From: Natronoglomus mannanivorans
GTDB lineage: Archaea > Halobacteriota > Halobacteria > Halobacteriales > Natrialbaceae
Length of the DNA stretch: 64,000 bases
Assembly (NCBI GenBank): GCA_025517485.1
Contig: JAOPKB010000007.1
Location: 1-64,000 of the forward strand
Direction: 5' to 3'
Below the pieces are notes generated by a model. The model saw only the letters and a list, made by a program, of their open reading frames with translations. It was not told the DNA's origin and searched no databases. Position numbers and translations under genes: made by a program. Below are positions 24,743 to 32,871 of this stretch, piece by piece; position 1 is the stretch's first letter; every line of letters starts with the position of its first letter.

Positions 24743-25357
24743 TCAGAACAGTCCTTCGACGTCTCGTTCTTTCGCGGTTCGCCGTTCTACGTGCCCCGTC
24801 AACCGCTGATAGACGATCCCGCGATGGTCCGCCTCGCGGACGAAGTCGACCACCAGCGAGACGAATCGACTGTCGTCGCGGCCCGCCTCGAGATCCGTTT
24901 TTGCGTACTCGATCGCCCGTTCGATCGGCTCCTCGTCGAAGCCGAGATCCTCGGCGAGGATCGGTGCGGCGATCGTCGTCGCAGCCAGTGAGAGATCCGC
25001 GAGTCCGGGCATCGTCCCCTCGTGTTCGAGTGGAAGCGGTGGACGGCGTTCGACCACCTCGGGATCGCTCGCGAGGGTCTCGAGGAGCGTTCGGACGGGC
25101 TCGAGAGCGACGTCGCGGTACTCTGTGGGGAGACCCGCGAGGTAGTCGCCGGCGCTCTCTGCGAGCCCGGTGGCGCCCTCCCAGTTGCCGTTGTGAGCGT
25201 GATAGATCGCCGCCGTGAACTGGATGAGTCCGTGCAGCAGGCGTTCGTCGGGTGTCCCGGACTCGCACTCGAGCCAGCGGGCTTCCCAGGCGTCGTGGGC
25301 GGCGTGGTAGTAGCCGTCGTTGTAGATGGCGATACCAGCCCGGAGAGGGTCGCGCAT
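24743..25357 (-). CDS. DUF309 domain protein
   Basis: 204 aa, all-helical and acidic. The DUF309 signature is at the N-terminus: GIAIYNDGYYHAAHDAWEARWLECESGTPDERLLHGLIQFTAAIYHA, with the HxxWE motif typical of this presumed metal-binding helical family. The second half is a haloarchaeal extension ending READHRGIVYQRLTGHVERR. Function unknown. Convergent with azf. The frame continues beyond 25357, but the conserved domain begins right after this ATG. Confidence 0.85.
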   Translation of the reverse strand: MRDPLRAGIAIYNDGYYHAAHDAWEARWLECESGTPDERLLHGLIQFTAAIYHAHNGNWEGATGLAESAGDYLAGLPTEYRDVALEPVRTLLETLASDPEVVERRPPLPLEHEGTMPGLADLSLAATTIAAPILAEDLGFDEEPIERAIEYAKTDLEAGRDDSRFVSLVVDFVREADHRGIVYQRLTGHVERRTAKERDVEGLF

Positions 25358-25855
25358 GCTGTCGATCGATTCGTGCTGGAAGTGGATATTCCTGTTCCTC
25401 TCCCCGTCGATTCTGGTTCTGGTTCTGGTTCTGGTACTGGTTTCGTTCCGTTCCGGTTTCTGTTTCCGCCTTTCCCCTCCCGCACTCTCGCATTCGAGCC
25501 TTCGGCTCTGTCCTGTAGCTCACTCGACACAAACGGTTCTCTCGGTAAATCGAACGGATAGGATCGGTGGGACGGGACAGGATGTCCCACCGAGGAGAAC
25601 ACTGCGGCCGGATACTACCGCCTCCGGCGGGCGGACAGACAACCGCGGATTGGGACGAGTGGCGGTGTAAGCACAGACACAGGCACAGGCACAGGCACGC
25701 GTCTCAGCCACTCCGACCGGTCATTGGCCGCCACCGGTCTGGCGGTACCAGAACCCACACGAGATCGCTATATTATTATGAAGCTCCTTCCGCGAAGAAT
25801 GCGGCTGTTGAGCCGTCGTAACCACCGCATACCGAGTTCAGACACTCGATACTGG
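25358..25855. other. intergenic with microsatellites and a palindrome
   Basis: About 500 bases without a credible gene. It contains a (ggttct)n hexamer run near 25410-25440, a (cacagg)n run near 25673-25697 and a strong palindrome at 25564-25593. Long open frames here are simple-sequence artefacts. Confidence 0.45.
25564..25593. repeat. 10-pair palindrome in intergenic DNA
   Basis: tcggtgggac (25564-25573) and gtcccaccga (25584-25593) are perfect complements around a 10-base spacer. There is no T-run typical of a terminator. It could be a regulator site or an RNA hairpin in the leader of the DUF309 gene. Confidence 0.5.
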
Positions 25856-26953
25856 TTACGACTCGAACCCGTCTTCCCACTCGAACCGTCCGTTTCGCTG
25901 GACGACCCGGCCGTCGATCTCGAGTCGCGAATCCTCGCTCACGTCAGTGATCATGTCGACGTGGACCGCCGACTCGTTGCCCGACTCGCCCTCGGGGAGA
26001 CAGGCGTCGTAGGCCCGACCCAATGCGAGGTGGACCGTATCGCCCATCTTCTCGTCGAAGAGGATCGTGTCCGTGTAGCGGTCGATGCCACGGTTCATCC
26101 CGATTCCCAGCTCGCCCAATCGGCGCGCACCCGCGTCGGTCTCGAGGGTCTCCTCGATCACGGCCTCTCCCTGACCGGCCGCGTAATCGACGACCTCGCC
26201 GGCCTCGAACTCGAGGCGGACGTCCTGGACACGTTCGCCCTGGATGGTCATCGGGACGTCGAAGTGGACCGTCCCCTCCGTGTCCGCGGGCGCGGTGAAG
26301 ACCTCGCCGCTGGGGAGGTTGTGGGAGTCGTAGGCGACCGAGGCGGCGCTGTTGACTGCCGTTCGGCCCTCGATGGACATCGTGAGGTCGGTCTCGCTCG
26401 AGACGAGCCGAACCTCGCTGCCCTCGTCGAGTAACTCCTTCATCTGAGCCATCTCGTCGGCGAGGGCCTCCCAGTCGCGGATGATGGCACTGTAGGCGAA
26501 GTCCTGGTACTCCTCGTAGGCCATGTTCGCCTGCTGGGCGAGCGACCGCGTCGGGTGGACTGTCGAGACCCAGCGGGAGTCGTACCGGGATTCGCGGATC
26601 TCCTGGCGAGCTTTCCGGTAGGCCTGCCGTTTCTTGCCGGGGACGTCGGCCGTCGCACTCGTGTTTCGGCCGCCGCCGAGCGAGAGGAAGACGTCCGCCT
26701 CGCGCGCGAGCGCGAGATCGTGTGCGGGGTCCGTCTCGAAGTCGCCGTCGTGGGCCTGCAGGTAGGCCCGCTGAATCTCGCCCGAACTGTAGGTCGCGAG
26801 CAGGTTCGCTCCCCGCTCACCCAACTGCTCGGCGACTGCGACCGCGAGCTCGTGGGCGTCGGGCCCGATCGACAGTACGACGTTGTCGCCCGATTCGACT
26901 CGAGCGCTCCAGTCGACGAGGATCTCGGCGTGTTCGTGTACGCGTTCGTCCAT
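25856..26953 (-). CDS. M29 family metalloaminopeptidase
   Basis: 365 aa, cytoplasmic. Metal ligands of the thermophilic aminopeptidase family are visible: Glu in LPSGEVFTAP, Glu in RLGELGIGMN, His in GDTVHLALGRAYD and the closing HVDM. The enzyme removes N-terminal residues from peptides using two zinc or cobalt ions. The length matches the family (about 365-410 aa). ATG start directly at the conserved N-terminus (HAEILVDWSARVESGDNVVL). It stands between the Tat-secreted unknown protein and the DUF309 gene, all on the minus strand, but the gaps suggest separate transcripts. Confidence 0.9.
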   Translation of the reverse strand: MDERVHEHAEILVDWSARVESGDNVVLSIGPDAHELAVAVAEQLGERGANLLATYSSGEIQRAYLQAHDGDFETDPAHDLALAREADVFLSLGGGRNTSATADVPGKKRQAYRKARQEIRESRYDSRWVSTVHPTRSLAQQANMAYEEYQDFAYSAIIRDWEALADEMAQMKELLDEGSEVRLVSSETDLTMSIEGRTAVNSAASVAYDSHNLPSGEVFTAPADTEGTVHFDVPMTIQGERVQDVRLEFEAGEVVDYAAGQGEAVIEETLETDAGARRLGELGIGMNRGIDRYTDTILFDEKMGDTVHLALGRAYDACLPEGESGNESAVHVDMITDVSEDSRLEIDGRVVQRNGRFEWEDGFES

Positions 26954-27034
26954 ATCCGTTTCTCTCGAGGCCGGTGGATAAATTCCTCGGCTCCGGAGCT
27001 GAGTCCGAGACCGGGACCAGAACTGGACCCGAGA

Positions 27035-28327
27035 CTACTCGAGGGCCGCCAGCATCGTCTCGTAGACGTCACTCGCGTGGCGCAACTGGGTGTGTCCGAC
27101 CAGATAGTAGGCGTACGCATCCGCCCGTGCCCGTGCCCGGTCGTCGTCTGGCAGTCCGAGATCACCGAAGCGGAGCAATCGTATCGCGTCGTCGACGAGG
27201 AGTCGAAACAGCGGCGTGTCGTGCGCTTCGACGAGCTCGCGCGCTCGTGTTGCGGCCCGTTTCTCCTCTCGATAGACGAGTGCGGGGTCGATACGTTCCC
27301 CCTCGTCGAACACGAATCGCTCGACAGCATCGGGATACGCTCGCAGTTTCAGGACGTTTCGTGCGTGACGGACCGTCTGTAGGAGGTCGAGTCCACCCGT
27401 CGGTCCGCCGTCGGAGACCGTCTCGAGGCTTCCGTGAGTGAACTGCCAGCACTGATACCGTGCGTGGCGGTACGCTCCTTCGGCGAGTGTCTCGCGCAGT
27501 TCCTTCCGCTCCTCGTCGCTCTGGCGGGTCGCTTCGACCTCCTCGTCGAAGCGCTCGAACAGCGTCTCGAGGCCTGAGTCGAAGGTGTCGCCGTCCCCGC
27601 CACCGCCGCTCTCGTACTCACGGTAGGCGTGTCGAGACTCGAGGACGTGAACGTCGGCCTGCAGGTGTGCCTCCCACGTTCGCGGGATATCGTAGTCTTG
27701 GTAGGCCTCGGCGGGAGCGACGCCACCCATGTACATCCCGCTTCGGTGACTGTTGAGTCGCGCGAAGTGTAGCGGTCGCTCGATCCAGTAGAGGGTGGCG
27801 ACGTCGGTCGCCGGGTTCTCGCCACGGTACTCGATCGTCTCGCGGAGGGCGGCGATCTCCGATCGAATCTCTTCACCGCGGTCGACGAGCCCCTGTGCGT
27901 CGGTCTCCCCGCGGACGACTCGGCCCGCACCGATCGCGTATCCCGCGTACCCGTGGGCCACTCGAAGATTGGCCAGCGCGCGCCGGTCCGGGTTCGACTC
28001 GCGGAGTTCCTGATAGCGGTCGGTGGCGTCCCCGAGGAGTGTCGGCCCCATTCGTGCGGCATCCGGGAGGTCGTCACGGTCGGTGTCGACTCCCTTCCAG
28101 AGCGTCTCGGCCTCCTCGAGGTGTCTCTCGAGGCTCTCGAGGCCTTCCCTAATGGTCGATTCCGGTGGAGCTGGTTGCGTGTCAGTGTCCGGGAGCCGCC
28201 GGTAGCCGATCATGCGATCGACGACCGGGTTCGGGTACCACGTTCGCGGTGCCATTGCGACGCCACCGCCGACACCCGTGACGGCGACCCCACCGAGGAG
28301 TCGGCGCCGTGTCAGTTCGGGGACCAT
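27035..28327 (-). CDS. Tat-exported helical protein, unknown function
   Basis: 430 aa from the ATG at 28327. The N-terminal Tat signal (ELTRRRLLGGVAVTGVGGG) is followed by a large, mostly helical region with conserved-looking tracts (EGLESLERHLEEAETLWKGV, NLRVAHGYAGYAIGAGRVVRGE, SHRSGMYMGGVAPAEAYQDYDIPRTW). The last 150 residues are also helical (LLQTVRHARNVLKLRAYPDAVERF). No known domain recognised and no membrane segment besides the signal, so it probably acts outside the cell. The upstream extension of the frame to 28495 is basic and unlikely. No operon partner. Confidence 0.75.
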   Translation of the reverse strand: MVPELTRRRLLGGVAVTGVGGGVAMAPRTWYPNPVVDRMIGYRRLPDTDTQPAPPESTIREGLESLERHLEEAETLWKGVDTDRDDLPDAARMGPTLLGDATDRYQELRESNPDRRALANLRVAHGYAGYAIGAGRVVRGETDAQGLVDRGEEIRSEIAALRETIEYRGENPATDVATLYWIERPLHFARLNSHRSGMYMGGVAPAEAYQDYDIPRTWEAHLQADVHVLESRHAYREYESGGGGDGDTFDSGLETLFERFDEEVEATRQSDEERKELRETLAEGAYRHARYQCWQFTHGSLETVSDGGPTGGLDLLQTVRHARNVLKLRAYPDAVERFVFDEGERIDPALVYREEKRAATRARELVEAHDTPLFRLLVDDAIRLLRFGDLGLPDDDRARARADAYAYYLVGHTQLRHASDVYETMLAALE

Positions 28328-28515
28328 ATTCGTCGGTCGCCTCGTTCCTATTAGATTCTTGTGATCAATACGATTGACACTACACGATGGGAGATGGATT
28401 CGGTCACACGCTGTGCGCTGGCTCGAAACTGTTTGTGAAGGTTTCCTTCGACGCTGGACTCGTGTGACTGCGAGTCTCTGAACCCCGAGTAACAAGGGAG
28501 GTTGGAGATCGGAAC

Positions 28516-29244
28516 TTACTCGCGCACGCCAACGCTGGCGGTGTCGACGTCCTCACGCGAGCGGACGAACCCGACGACCGCGTAGACGAACGGCGTGTCG
28601 ACAACGGCGATCGCGAGTTTCAGGAGGTACTGGCCAACGATGAGCGCGGCGAGGTCGCCAGCACCCATCTGGAAACCGACGCCGAAGACCTGCGGGGCGA
28701 TCGAGAACGCGACCGTGACGAAGATGACGGTGTCGATGGCCTGACTGCTCGCCGTCGAGGCGAGGTTTCGCAGCCAGAGGGCCTCGCCGTCGGTGTACTC
28801 GCGAATGCGGTGGAAGACGATCACGTCCCAGTTCTGGCTGACGACGTAGGCGAGCAGGCTGCCGGCGACGATGTTCGTCGAGGCACCGAGGACCGATTCG
28901 AACGTGGCGGGATCGATGCTCGTCGGTGCTGCCGGGGCCGCGATCGTCGACCACACCAACACGAGTACGACGAAGTTCATCGCGAACGCGACGTTGACCA
29001 CGACCTGAGCCGCTTTCCGGCCGTACAGTTCCGAGTAACAGTCACTCGCGAAGAACGTGAGCGCGTACGCGAGCGCTGCTCCCGGGAGGATGAGGTCCGT
29101 TCCCGTTACCGGGATCGCGACCGGCAACTCGAACGCCAGTATCTTCGACGCCGTCAACTGCGCCGTCACGAGCGCCGTGACGAACAGGCCGATGAGCGCG
29201 ACCTGTGTCACCGTCGGCGTTCCGCGAGGCTGAGTTTGATCCAT
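28516..29244 (-). CDS. queuosine-precursor transporter family (VUT/YhhQ)
   Basis: 242 aa with six membrane segments. The family pattern is clear: QLTASKILAFELPV in the first helix, FFASDCYSELYGRKAA after the second, SQNWDVIVFHRIREYTDGEALWLRNLASTASSQAIDTVIFV in the middle, and VDTPFVYA near the end. Members take up 7-deazaguanine precursors; in archaea these serve archaeosine synthesis in tRNA. The ATG at 29244 is close to the first helix. Downstream of it lies a short non-coding stretch, then the Tat protein gene. Confidence 0.88.
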   Translation of the reverse strand: MDQTQPRGTPTVTQVALIGLFVTALVTAQLTASKILAFELPVAIPVTGTDLILPGAALAYALTFFASDCYSELYGRKAAQVVVNVAFAMNFVVLVLVWSTIAAPAAPTSIDPATFESVLGASTNIVAGSLLAYVVSQNWDVIVFHRIREYTDGEALWLRNLASTASSQAIDTVIFVTVAFSIAPQVFGVGFQMGAGDLAALIVGQYLLKLAIAVVDTPFVYAVVGFVRSREDVDTASVGVRE

Positions 29245-29549
29245 GCACGCGGCGTTCCCAGCGGACCTACGTAAACGATGCTATCCAGGGTGCACTCGAG
29301 TCGGACTATGGCCACCTCTCGATCATCTCTCCGAACCGATCGCTTCTCGTGTCCGGTTATCGTCTCTCTCTTTGTCCTCCGTTCGAGGCGTCGATTCCCC
29401 GTCCGTCGACCGTGGATCGCCCGTTCGATCGCGTCGATGGCACTCTCGAGGGTCGTATGACACCGATCCATCCCAGTCGTGTGTGCCGTTGTCGCGGGGA
29501 CAGCCCCTTCGGAACCCTTATCCGTGCAACGCGACTGTCTTTAGTCGCA
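29245..29549. other. intergenic, divergent promoters
   Basis: About 305 bases between the transporter gene (leftward) and the cold-shock gene (rightward). A TATA-like cccttatcc at about 29515-29523 lies about 27-34 bases before the cold-shock ATG. Open frames here are not convincing. Confidence 0.4.
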
Positions 29550-29744
29550 ATGGCGAAAGGCAACGTTGATTTCTTCAACGACACAGGCGGCTACGGTTTC
29601 ATTGAGACGGACGACGCAGACGACGACGTTTTCTTCCACATGGAAGACGTTGGCGGTCCGGACCTCGAAGAAGGCACAGAGATCGAATTCGACATCGAAC
29701 AGGCCCCCAAGGGCCCCCGGGCAACCAACGTCACCCGCCTTTAA
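29550..29744 (+). CDS. cold-shock domain protein (CspA-like)
   Basis: 64 aa single cold-shock domain. RNP1-type motif GGYGFIETDD and RNP2-type DVFFHMED are both present, after the usual MAKGNVDFFND opening. These proteins bind single-stranded RNA or DNA and melt secondary structure. The haloarchaeal version is strongly acidic, as here. The start is the ATG at 29550, preceded by a TATA-like element; upstream codons in the same frame are not coding. A hairpin over the stop codon and a T-run follow. Confidence 0.95.
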   Translation: MAKGNVDFFNDTGGYGFIETDDADDDVFFHMEDVGGPDLEEGTEIEFDIEQAPKGPRATNVTRL

Positions 29745-29790
29745 GGCGGTTCGCGCTATCTGACCGGTTTCAGTAACACTTTTTCATTTT
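29735..29790 (+). terminator. terminator candidate of the cold-shock gene
   Basis: A hairpin ccgcct / aggcgg (29735-29749) spans the stop codon. The T-rich tract acactttttcatttt follows at about 29776-29790, which fits archaeal termination on oligo-T. Confidence 0.55.
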
Positions 29791-29953
29791 AACCCACTCA
29801 CCCGTGAGAGGCGTCTCTTACGTGCCTGAGACGACTATTATTCACTACTCGAGCAACTCGATCACTCAGCCAGTTCGACCGTCTCGTCACCGACGTCGTT
29901 CCGATATCTGATCGTCCCCCAACACCTACTGAACTGGGGGCCCTACGAGAGGT

Positions 29954-30100
29954 ATGGCGTATCAAACGACCCTCGGCTGGTCCCTGATCTCTTCGGGTAT
30001 CGTCACGCTGATCCTCAAGGTCCTCCCCTACGACTCGCTGTGGTGGGGGCTCTTGCTCCTCGTCCTCGGTATTGCGATCCTGTATCTTCGGATCAGTTGA
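29954..30100 (+). CDS. small two-helix membrane protein, 48 aa
   Basis: A short gene starting at ATG 29954. Two hydrophobic helices, WSLISSGIVTLILKVLP and WWGLLLLVLGIAILYL, are joined by YDSL, with hardly any soluble part. Codon use is GC-rich at third positions like the neighbours. A purine-rich gagaggt lies just upstream. Haloarchaea carry many such tiny membrane proteins of unknown role. Convergent with the PadR gene. Confidence 0.65.
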   Translation: MAYQTTLGWSLISSGIVTLILKVLPYDSLWWGLLLLVLGIAILYLRIS

Positions 30101-30135
30101 GAGACGGACGCAACTACCGCGTCGAAAACAGCGGT

Positions 30136-30420
30136 CTACGACAGCAGCTCGTCGACGTACTGGGACTCCCACTCGCGACGGGCTTCGACCTCGCGACGCC
30201 CGCGTCGAGTCACGGAGTAGACGTTCGTTCGGCGGTCAGCCACCCCTTTCTCGAGCAGTCCCTTGTCGACCAGCGTGTCGAGGTTCGGGTAGAGGCGGCC
30301 GTGGTGGATCTCGGACTCGTAGTAGTTCTCGAGTTCGTCTTTGATCGCCAGCCCGTGTGGTTCGTCCAGTCCGACGGTCACGTACAACAGGTCTCGCTGG
30401 AAGCCGGTCAGATCGTACAT
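30136..30420 (-). CDS. PadR-family transcriptional regulator
   Basis: 94 aa from the ATG at 30420. PadR-type winged helix: YDLTGFQRDLLYVTVGLDEPHGLAIKDELENYYESEIHHGRLYPNLDTLVDKGLLEKG, with the wing at DRRTNVYSVTRRGRRE. Such regulators repress transcription and respond to small molecules or stress. A longer start at 30438 is possible, but a TATA-like tract lies about 26 bases upstream of 30420, matching a leaderless transcript. Its target is unknown; the adjacent Hsp20-like gene is on the same strand. Confidence 0.88.
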   Translation of the reverse strand: MYDLTGFQRDLLYVTVGLDEPHGLAIKDELENYYESEIHHGRLYPNLDTLVDKGLLEKGVADRRTNVYSVTRRGRREVEARREWESQYVDELLS

Positions 30421-30443
30421 GTCCCCATCTACGGACATATACG

Positions 30444-30450
30444 TATTAAG
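30444..30450 (-). promoter_or_regulatory. TATA-box candidate of the PadR gene
   Basis: cttaata on the minus strand, centred about 26 bases upstream of the ATG at 30420. The spacing fits a leaderless haloarchaeal transcript and supports that start. Confidence 0.5.
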
Positions 30451-30508
30451 AATGGTGAATGTGTCCTGATCGTTGATGTTTCTCCCGACTGTTCCGTTCA
30501 ACCGCGTT

Positions 30509-30817
30509 TCATCTCGTCAGAGTCACGCGTTGGTCGCGCCACCGAACTGTCCCAATAGACACACTGAGTACCCCGTTGTTGTAAATTGCTTTCCGTTCGT
30601 CGGTAAACCTGTGTCGTCGCGGTGGCACGATCGTTCGCTCGTAATACTCATCAGGTAGCTCACAGGTGACGCGAAGTTGTGTCGATCCGACAGTGACTGT
30701 CAGGTCGTCGACGGTCGCCGGGAGGACGTCGACGACGACGGCCAATCGATTCGCGCTCGAGTCGTGAACGAGTCGTGTCGGGAGCCGTTGTCGATCGGTG
30801 ACGGTGGAGGGAGCCAT
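30509..30817 (-). CDS. Hsp20/alpha-crystallin-like domain protein
   Basis: 102 aa from the ATG at 30817. The middle has the beta-sandwich pattern of small heat-shock proteins: RLAVVVDVLPATVDDLTVTVGSTQLRVTC, then RFTDERKAIYNNGVLSVSIG, equivalent to the consensus where a strand ends with GVL. The typical IXI tail is missing, so it may be one of the haloarchaeal Hsp20-like regulatory proteins rather than a chaperone. The TATA-like ctatatg lies 24-30 bases upstream. On the same strand as the PadR gene, about 90 bases before it. Confidence 0.65.
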   Translation of the reverse strand: MAPSTVTDRQRLPTRLVHDSSANRLAVVVDVLPATVDDLTVTVGSTQLRVTCELPDEYYERTIVPPRRHRFTDERKAIYNNGVLSVSIGTVRWRDQRVTLTR

Positions 30818-30840
30818 AGAAGTCTCTGTCGAGTGCGGCT

Positions 30841-30847
30841 CTATATG
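30841..30847 (-). promoter_or_regulatory. TATA-box candidate of the Hsp20-like gene
   Basis: catatag on the minus strand, 24-30 bases from the ATG at 30817, consistent with leaderless transcription and with that start. Confidence 0.45.
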
Positions 30848-31269
30848 CCTCCGTGTGAACGAGTTGCCGTTTGATAATCCGTCGATCGGATCGGCTTGCT
30901 CGGATGTGAACTTCACACCGATCCGCTCTCGATTTGTCCCTTCGGTGCCGGATTTCGAGAGACGGTCGTGAAACGATATTGTTGCACGCGTCGTGGACGA
31001 TCAACAGTGATCGTTTGGACTGTTTCACGCCTGAGGGGCAGGGATACAACCGACCACGTGGCCGTTCCGACTCTCGCCTAGTCTTCCGCGGCCGAGGACC
31101 TGACGTGCGTCGTTCGAAGACTCACTGTCGATCGACGATCGCGCTGCAACAGTTCGGTTTGGTTCCTACTACTGCGCCGAAAGTTCGGCTAATCGAACGT
31201 AATTCGATCCAAGATATTCAACGTTGCTTTCCAGTTATAGGCTCGTCCGGTGGACCTGTGACTGGCACA
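30848..31269. other. intergenic, promoter of the acidic lipoprotein
   Basis: About 420 bases with no convincing gene. Near its right end gttatagg (about 31232-31239) is a TATA candidate for the acidic lipoprotein, about 30 bases before its ATG. Confidence 0.4.
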
Positions 31270-31698
31270 ATGCCAGAACACTCACTCAGCAGACGGCGAT
31301 TCGCGAAGCTCACCGGCGCCGGCCTGGTCGTCGGCCTCGCGGGTTGTATGGACGACGAAGAAAACGGTGAGGACGGTCTCGAAGACGGCGGGGACGACCT
31401 CGGGAACGGTGACGACGAAATCGGTGCTGGGGACGATGGAGACGGTGGACTGAACGGTGATGACGACGAAGACGACGGGTTCGAGGACGAAGACGAAGAA
31501 GAGGACGAATTCGAAGACGACGAGGACGACACGGACGACGACGGAATGGGTGACGAAGACGACGAAAACGATGCAGACGACGACACGGACGCGGACGCGG
31601 ACGCGGACGACGAAGACGACACGGACGACGACGAAATCGGCGACGATGACGAAGACGAGGACAACGACACGGACGCGGACGAAACCGCTGACGAGTAA
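31270..31698 (+). CDS. Tat lipoprotein with poly-acidic body
   Basis: 142 aa. Tat signal SRRRFAKLTGAG and lipobox LAGC with Cys 26 as the lipidation site. Everything after Cys 26, about 116 residues, is low-complexity Asp, Glu, Gly and Asn with some Thr and Ala, and has almost no hydrophobic or basic residue. It cannot form a normal folded domain. It is more likely an extended, strongly negative surface brush that could bind cations or keep the envelope hydrated. Encoded by imperfect gac/gaa repeats prone to length variation. No homologous family recognised. Monocistronic. Confidence 0.75.
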   Translation: MPEHSLSRRRFAKLTGAGLVVGLAGCMDDEENGEDGLEDGGDDLGNGDDEIGAGDDGDGGLNGDDDEDDGFEDEDEEEDEFEDDEDDTDDDGMGDEDDENDADDDTDADADADDEDDTDDDEIGDDDEDEDNDTDADETADE

Positions 31699-31841
31699 CC
31701 TCGATCAGATGCCTTCTCATTCCTACGTGGAATGAGTGCGTGAGCTTTTTTCGCGGGTCGCATATTCACCGTGGACCGAGTTCGCCGGCCGACGGTCCAG
31801 TCATTCGAGTGCAACCGCTACTGTGACCACGCCGTCAGTTT

Positions 31842-32213
31842 TCACTCCGACCGCTGCTCGAACCGATGCAAGACGACGTCGGACTCGTCGTCCCACTCGA
31901 AGTGATCGTGAGCGCGCTCGAGGAGTTCCCTGTACGCCTCCAGATCTTCGACACCCTCCGCGCGGGCATCCGCATCGGTCAACTCGCCGAGCGTCCGTTC
32001 GCGAACTTCGACGACGCCGAAGGTCGTCCCGTCGATCGTGAACGTTGCGCCCTCCGTCGCGTACTGCTGTCCGCGGTGAATCTGTGTGACCTCGCCCTCG
32101 AGTGCCTGCTGTCGCATCCGGTCGCTGGGGAGCAGTGTGGCGGGGTCGATCTCGGTGTCGGTGTCTGTGTCTGTCCTGGTCTCGTCCTCGTTCCCGTGAT
32201 CGTGATCACTCAT
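31842..32213 (-). CDS. ASCH-domain protein
   Basis: 123 aa from the ATG at 32213. A His/Asp/Thr-rich N-terminal tail (SDHDHGNEDETRTDTDTDTE) is followed by an ASCH-type domain: LLPSDRMRQQALEGEVTQIHRGQQYA, GTTFGVVEVRERTLGEL, and EAYRELLERAHDHFEWDDESDVVLHRF. ASCH domains have an RNA-binding fold related to PUA and act in RNA metabolism or as nucleases/amidohydrolases. The frame extends upstream to 32291, overlapping the mobB stop, but the shorter start is better. Likely co-transcribed with mobB, 59 bases upstream. Confidence 0.8.
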   Translation of the reverse strand: MSDHDHGNEDETRTDTDTDTEIDPATLLPSDRMRQQALEGEVTQIHRGQQYATEGATFTIDGTTFGVVEVRERTLGELTDADARAEGVEDLEAYRELLERAHDHFEWDDESDVVLHRFEQRSE

Positions 32214-32272
32214 ACACACACCTTCGACTGCGACCCACAAAACCGACGGGGCTGGTCGAGTTCGTGTCAGTG

Positions 32273-32758
32273 TTAGTATTCGTGTCCACACCCGTCACCC
32301 ACACCCTCGAGCAATCGATCGACGAGGTCGTCGACGTCGATATCCGACGCACCCACACCGCGAGCGACGACCGGCGGTGTGATCCCCTCGCGATCACCGA
32401 GGTGGATCTTCGGATACGGGGCGCGGTGAAAGCCCTCGACGAGCACGTACTCGTAGCCCTCGGCGACGAGGTCGTCGACGGTCTTCTCGAGGATCGCCGT
32501 CTCCCGCTTCGATTCGCCGTCGCGTTTACCCCGTTCGTCGATCCGGAACGTCCGCGAGGGTGTGATCCCGACGACCGTCTCCGCGCCTGCCTCGCGATGG
32601 CGGTACGTGTCCTTTCCCGGCGTGTCGATTTCGATATCGTGGTGGATCGATTTCACCGTCGCGACCCGTCCGTGCGTTCGAAGTCGGGCGACGAGCGATT
32701 CGATCAGGGTGGTCTTTCCGGTGTCGCTCGGACCGACCACACAGACGACCGTCGTCAT
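32273..32758 (-). CDS. mobB: molybdopterin-guanine dinucleotide biosynthesis protein MobB
   Basis: 161 aa P-loop GTPase-like protein. The N-terminus has Walker A GPSDTGKTT, then the MobB pattern RVATVKSIHHDIEIDTPGKDTYRHREAGAE and the later YEYVLVEGFHRAPYPKI. MobB helps convert molybdopterin to the guanine dinucleotide cofactor of DMSO-reductase-type enzymes. A second Mo-cofactor gene (moaB) lies at 39.8-40.4 kb. The start is the ATG directly before the P-loop. The C-terminus ends GCGHEY, with a Cys and His that could bind metal. Confidence 0.92.
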   Translation of the reverse strand: MTTVVCVVGPSDTGKTTLIESLVARLRTHGRVATVKSIHHDIEIDTPGKDTYRHREAGAETVVGITPSRTFRIDERGKRDGESKRETAILEKTVDDLVAEGYEYVLVEGFHRAPYPKIHLGDREGITPPVVARGVGASDIDVDDLVDRLLEGVGDGCGHEY

Positions 32759-32871
32759 TGGTTCCTCACGGACGGCATTTCGACGAGTCGGGACTTGGTG
32801 GTGTCGGCTGATGGCAGGCTCTCACAATCGGGCCCACGCTCGTCCTCGAGTCTTCGAGTGACTTACTCCCT

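Noticed and set aside
31218..31814. Ser-rich open frame antisense to the acidic lipoprotein
   Set aside because: A mirror of the gac/gaa repeat; it has no start signal and the sense frame has a proper Tat lipoprotein signal.
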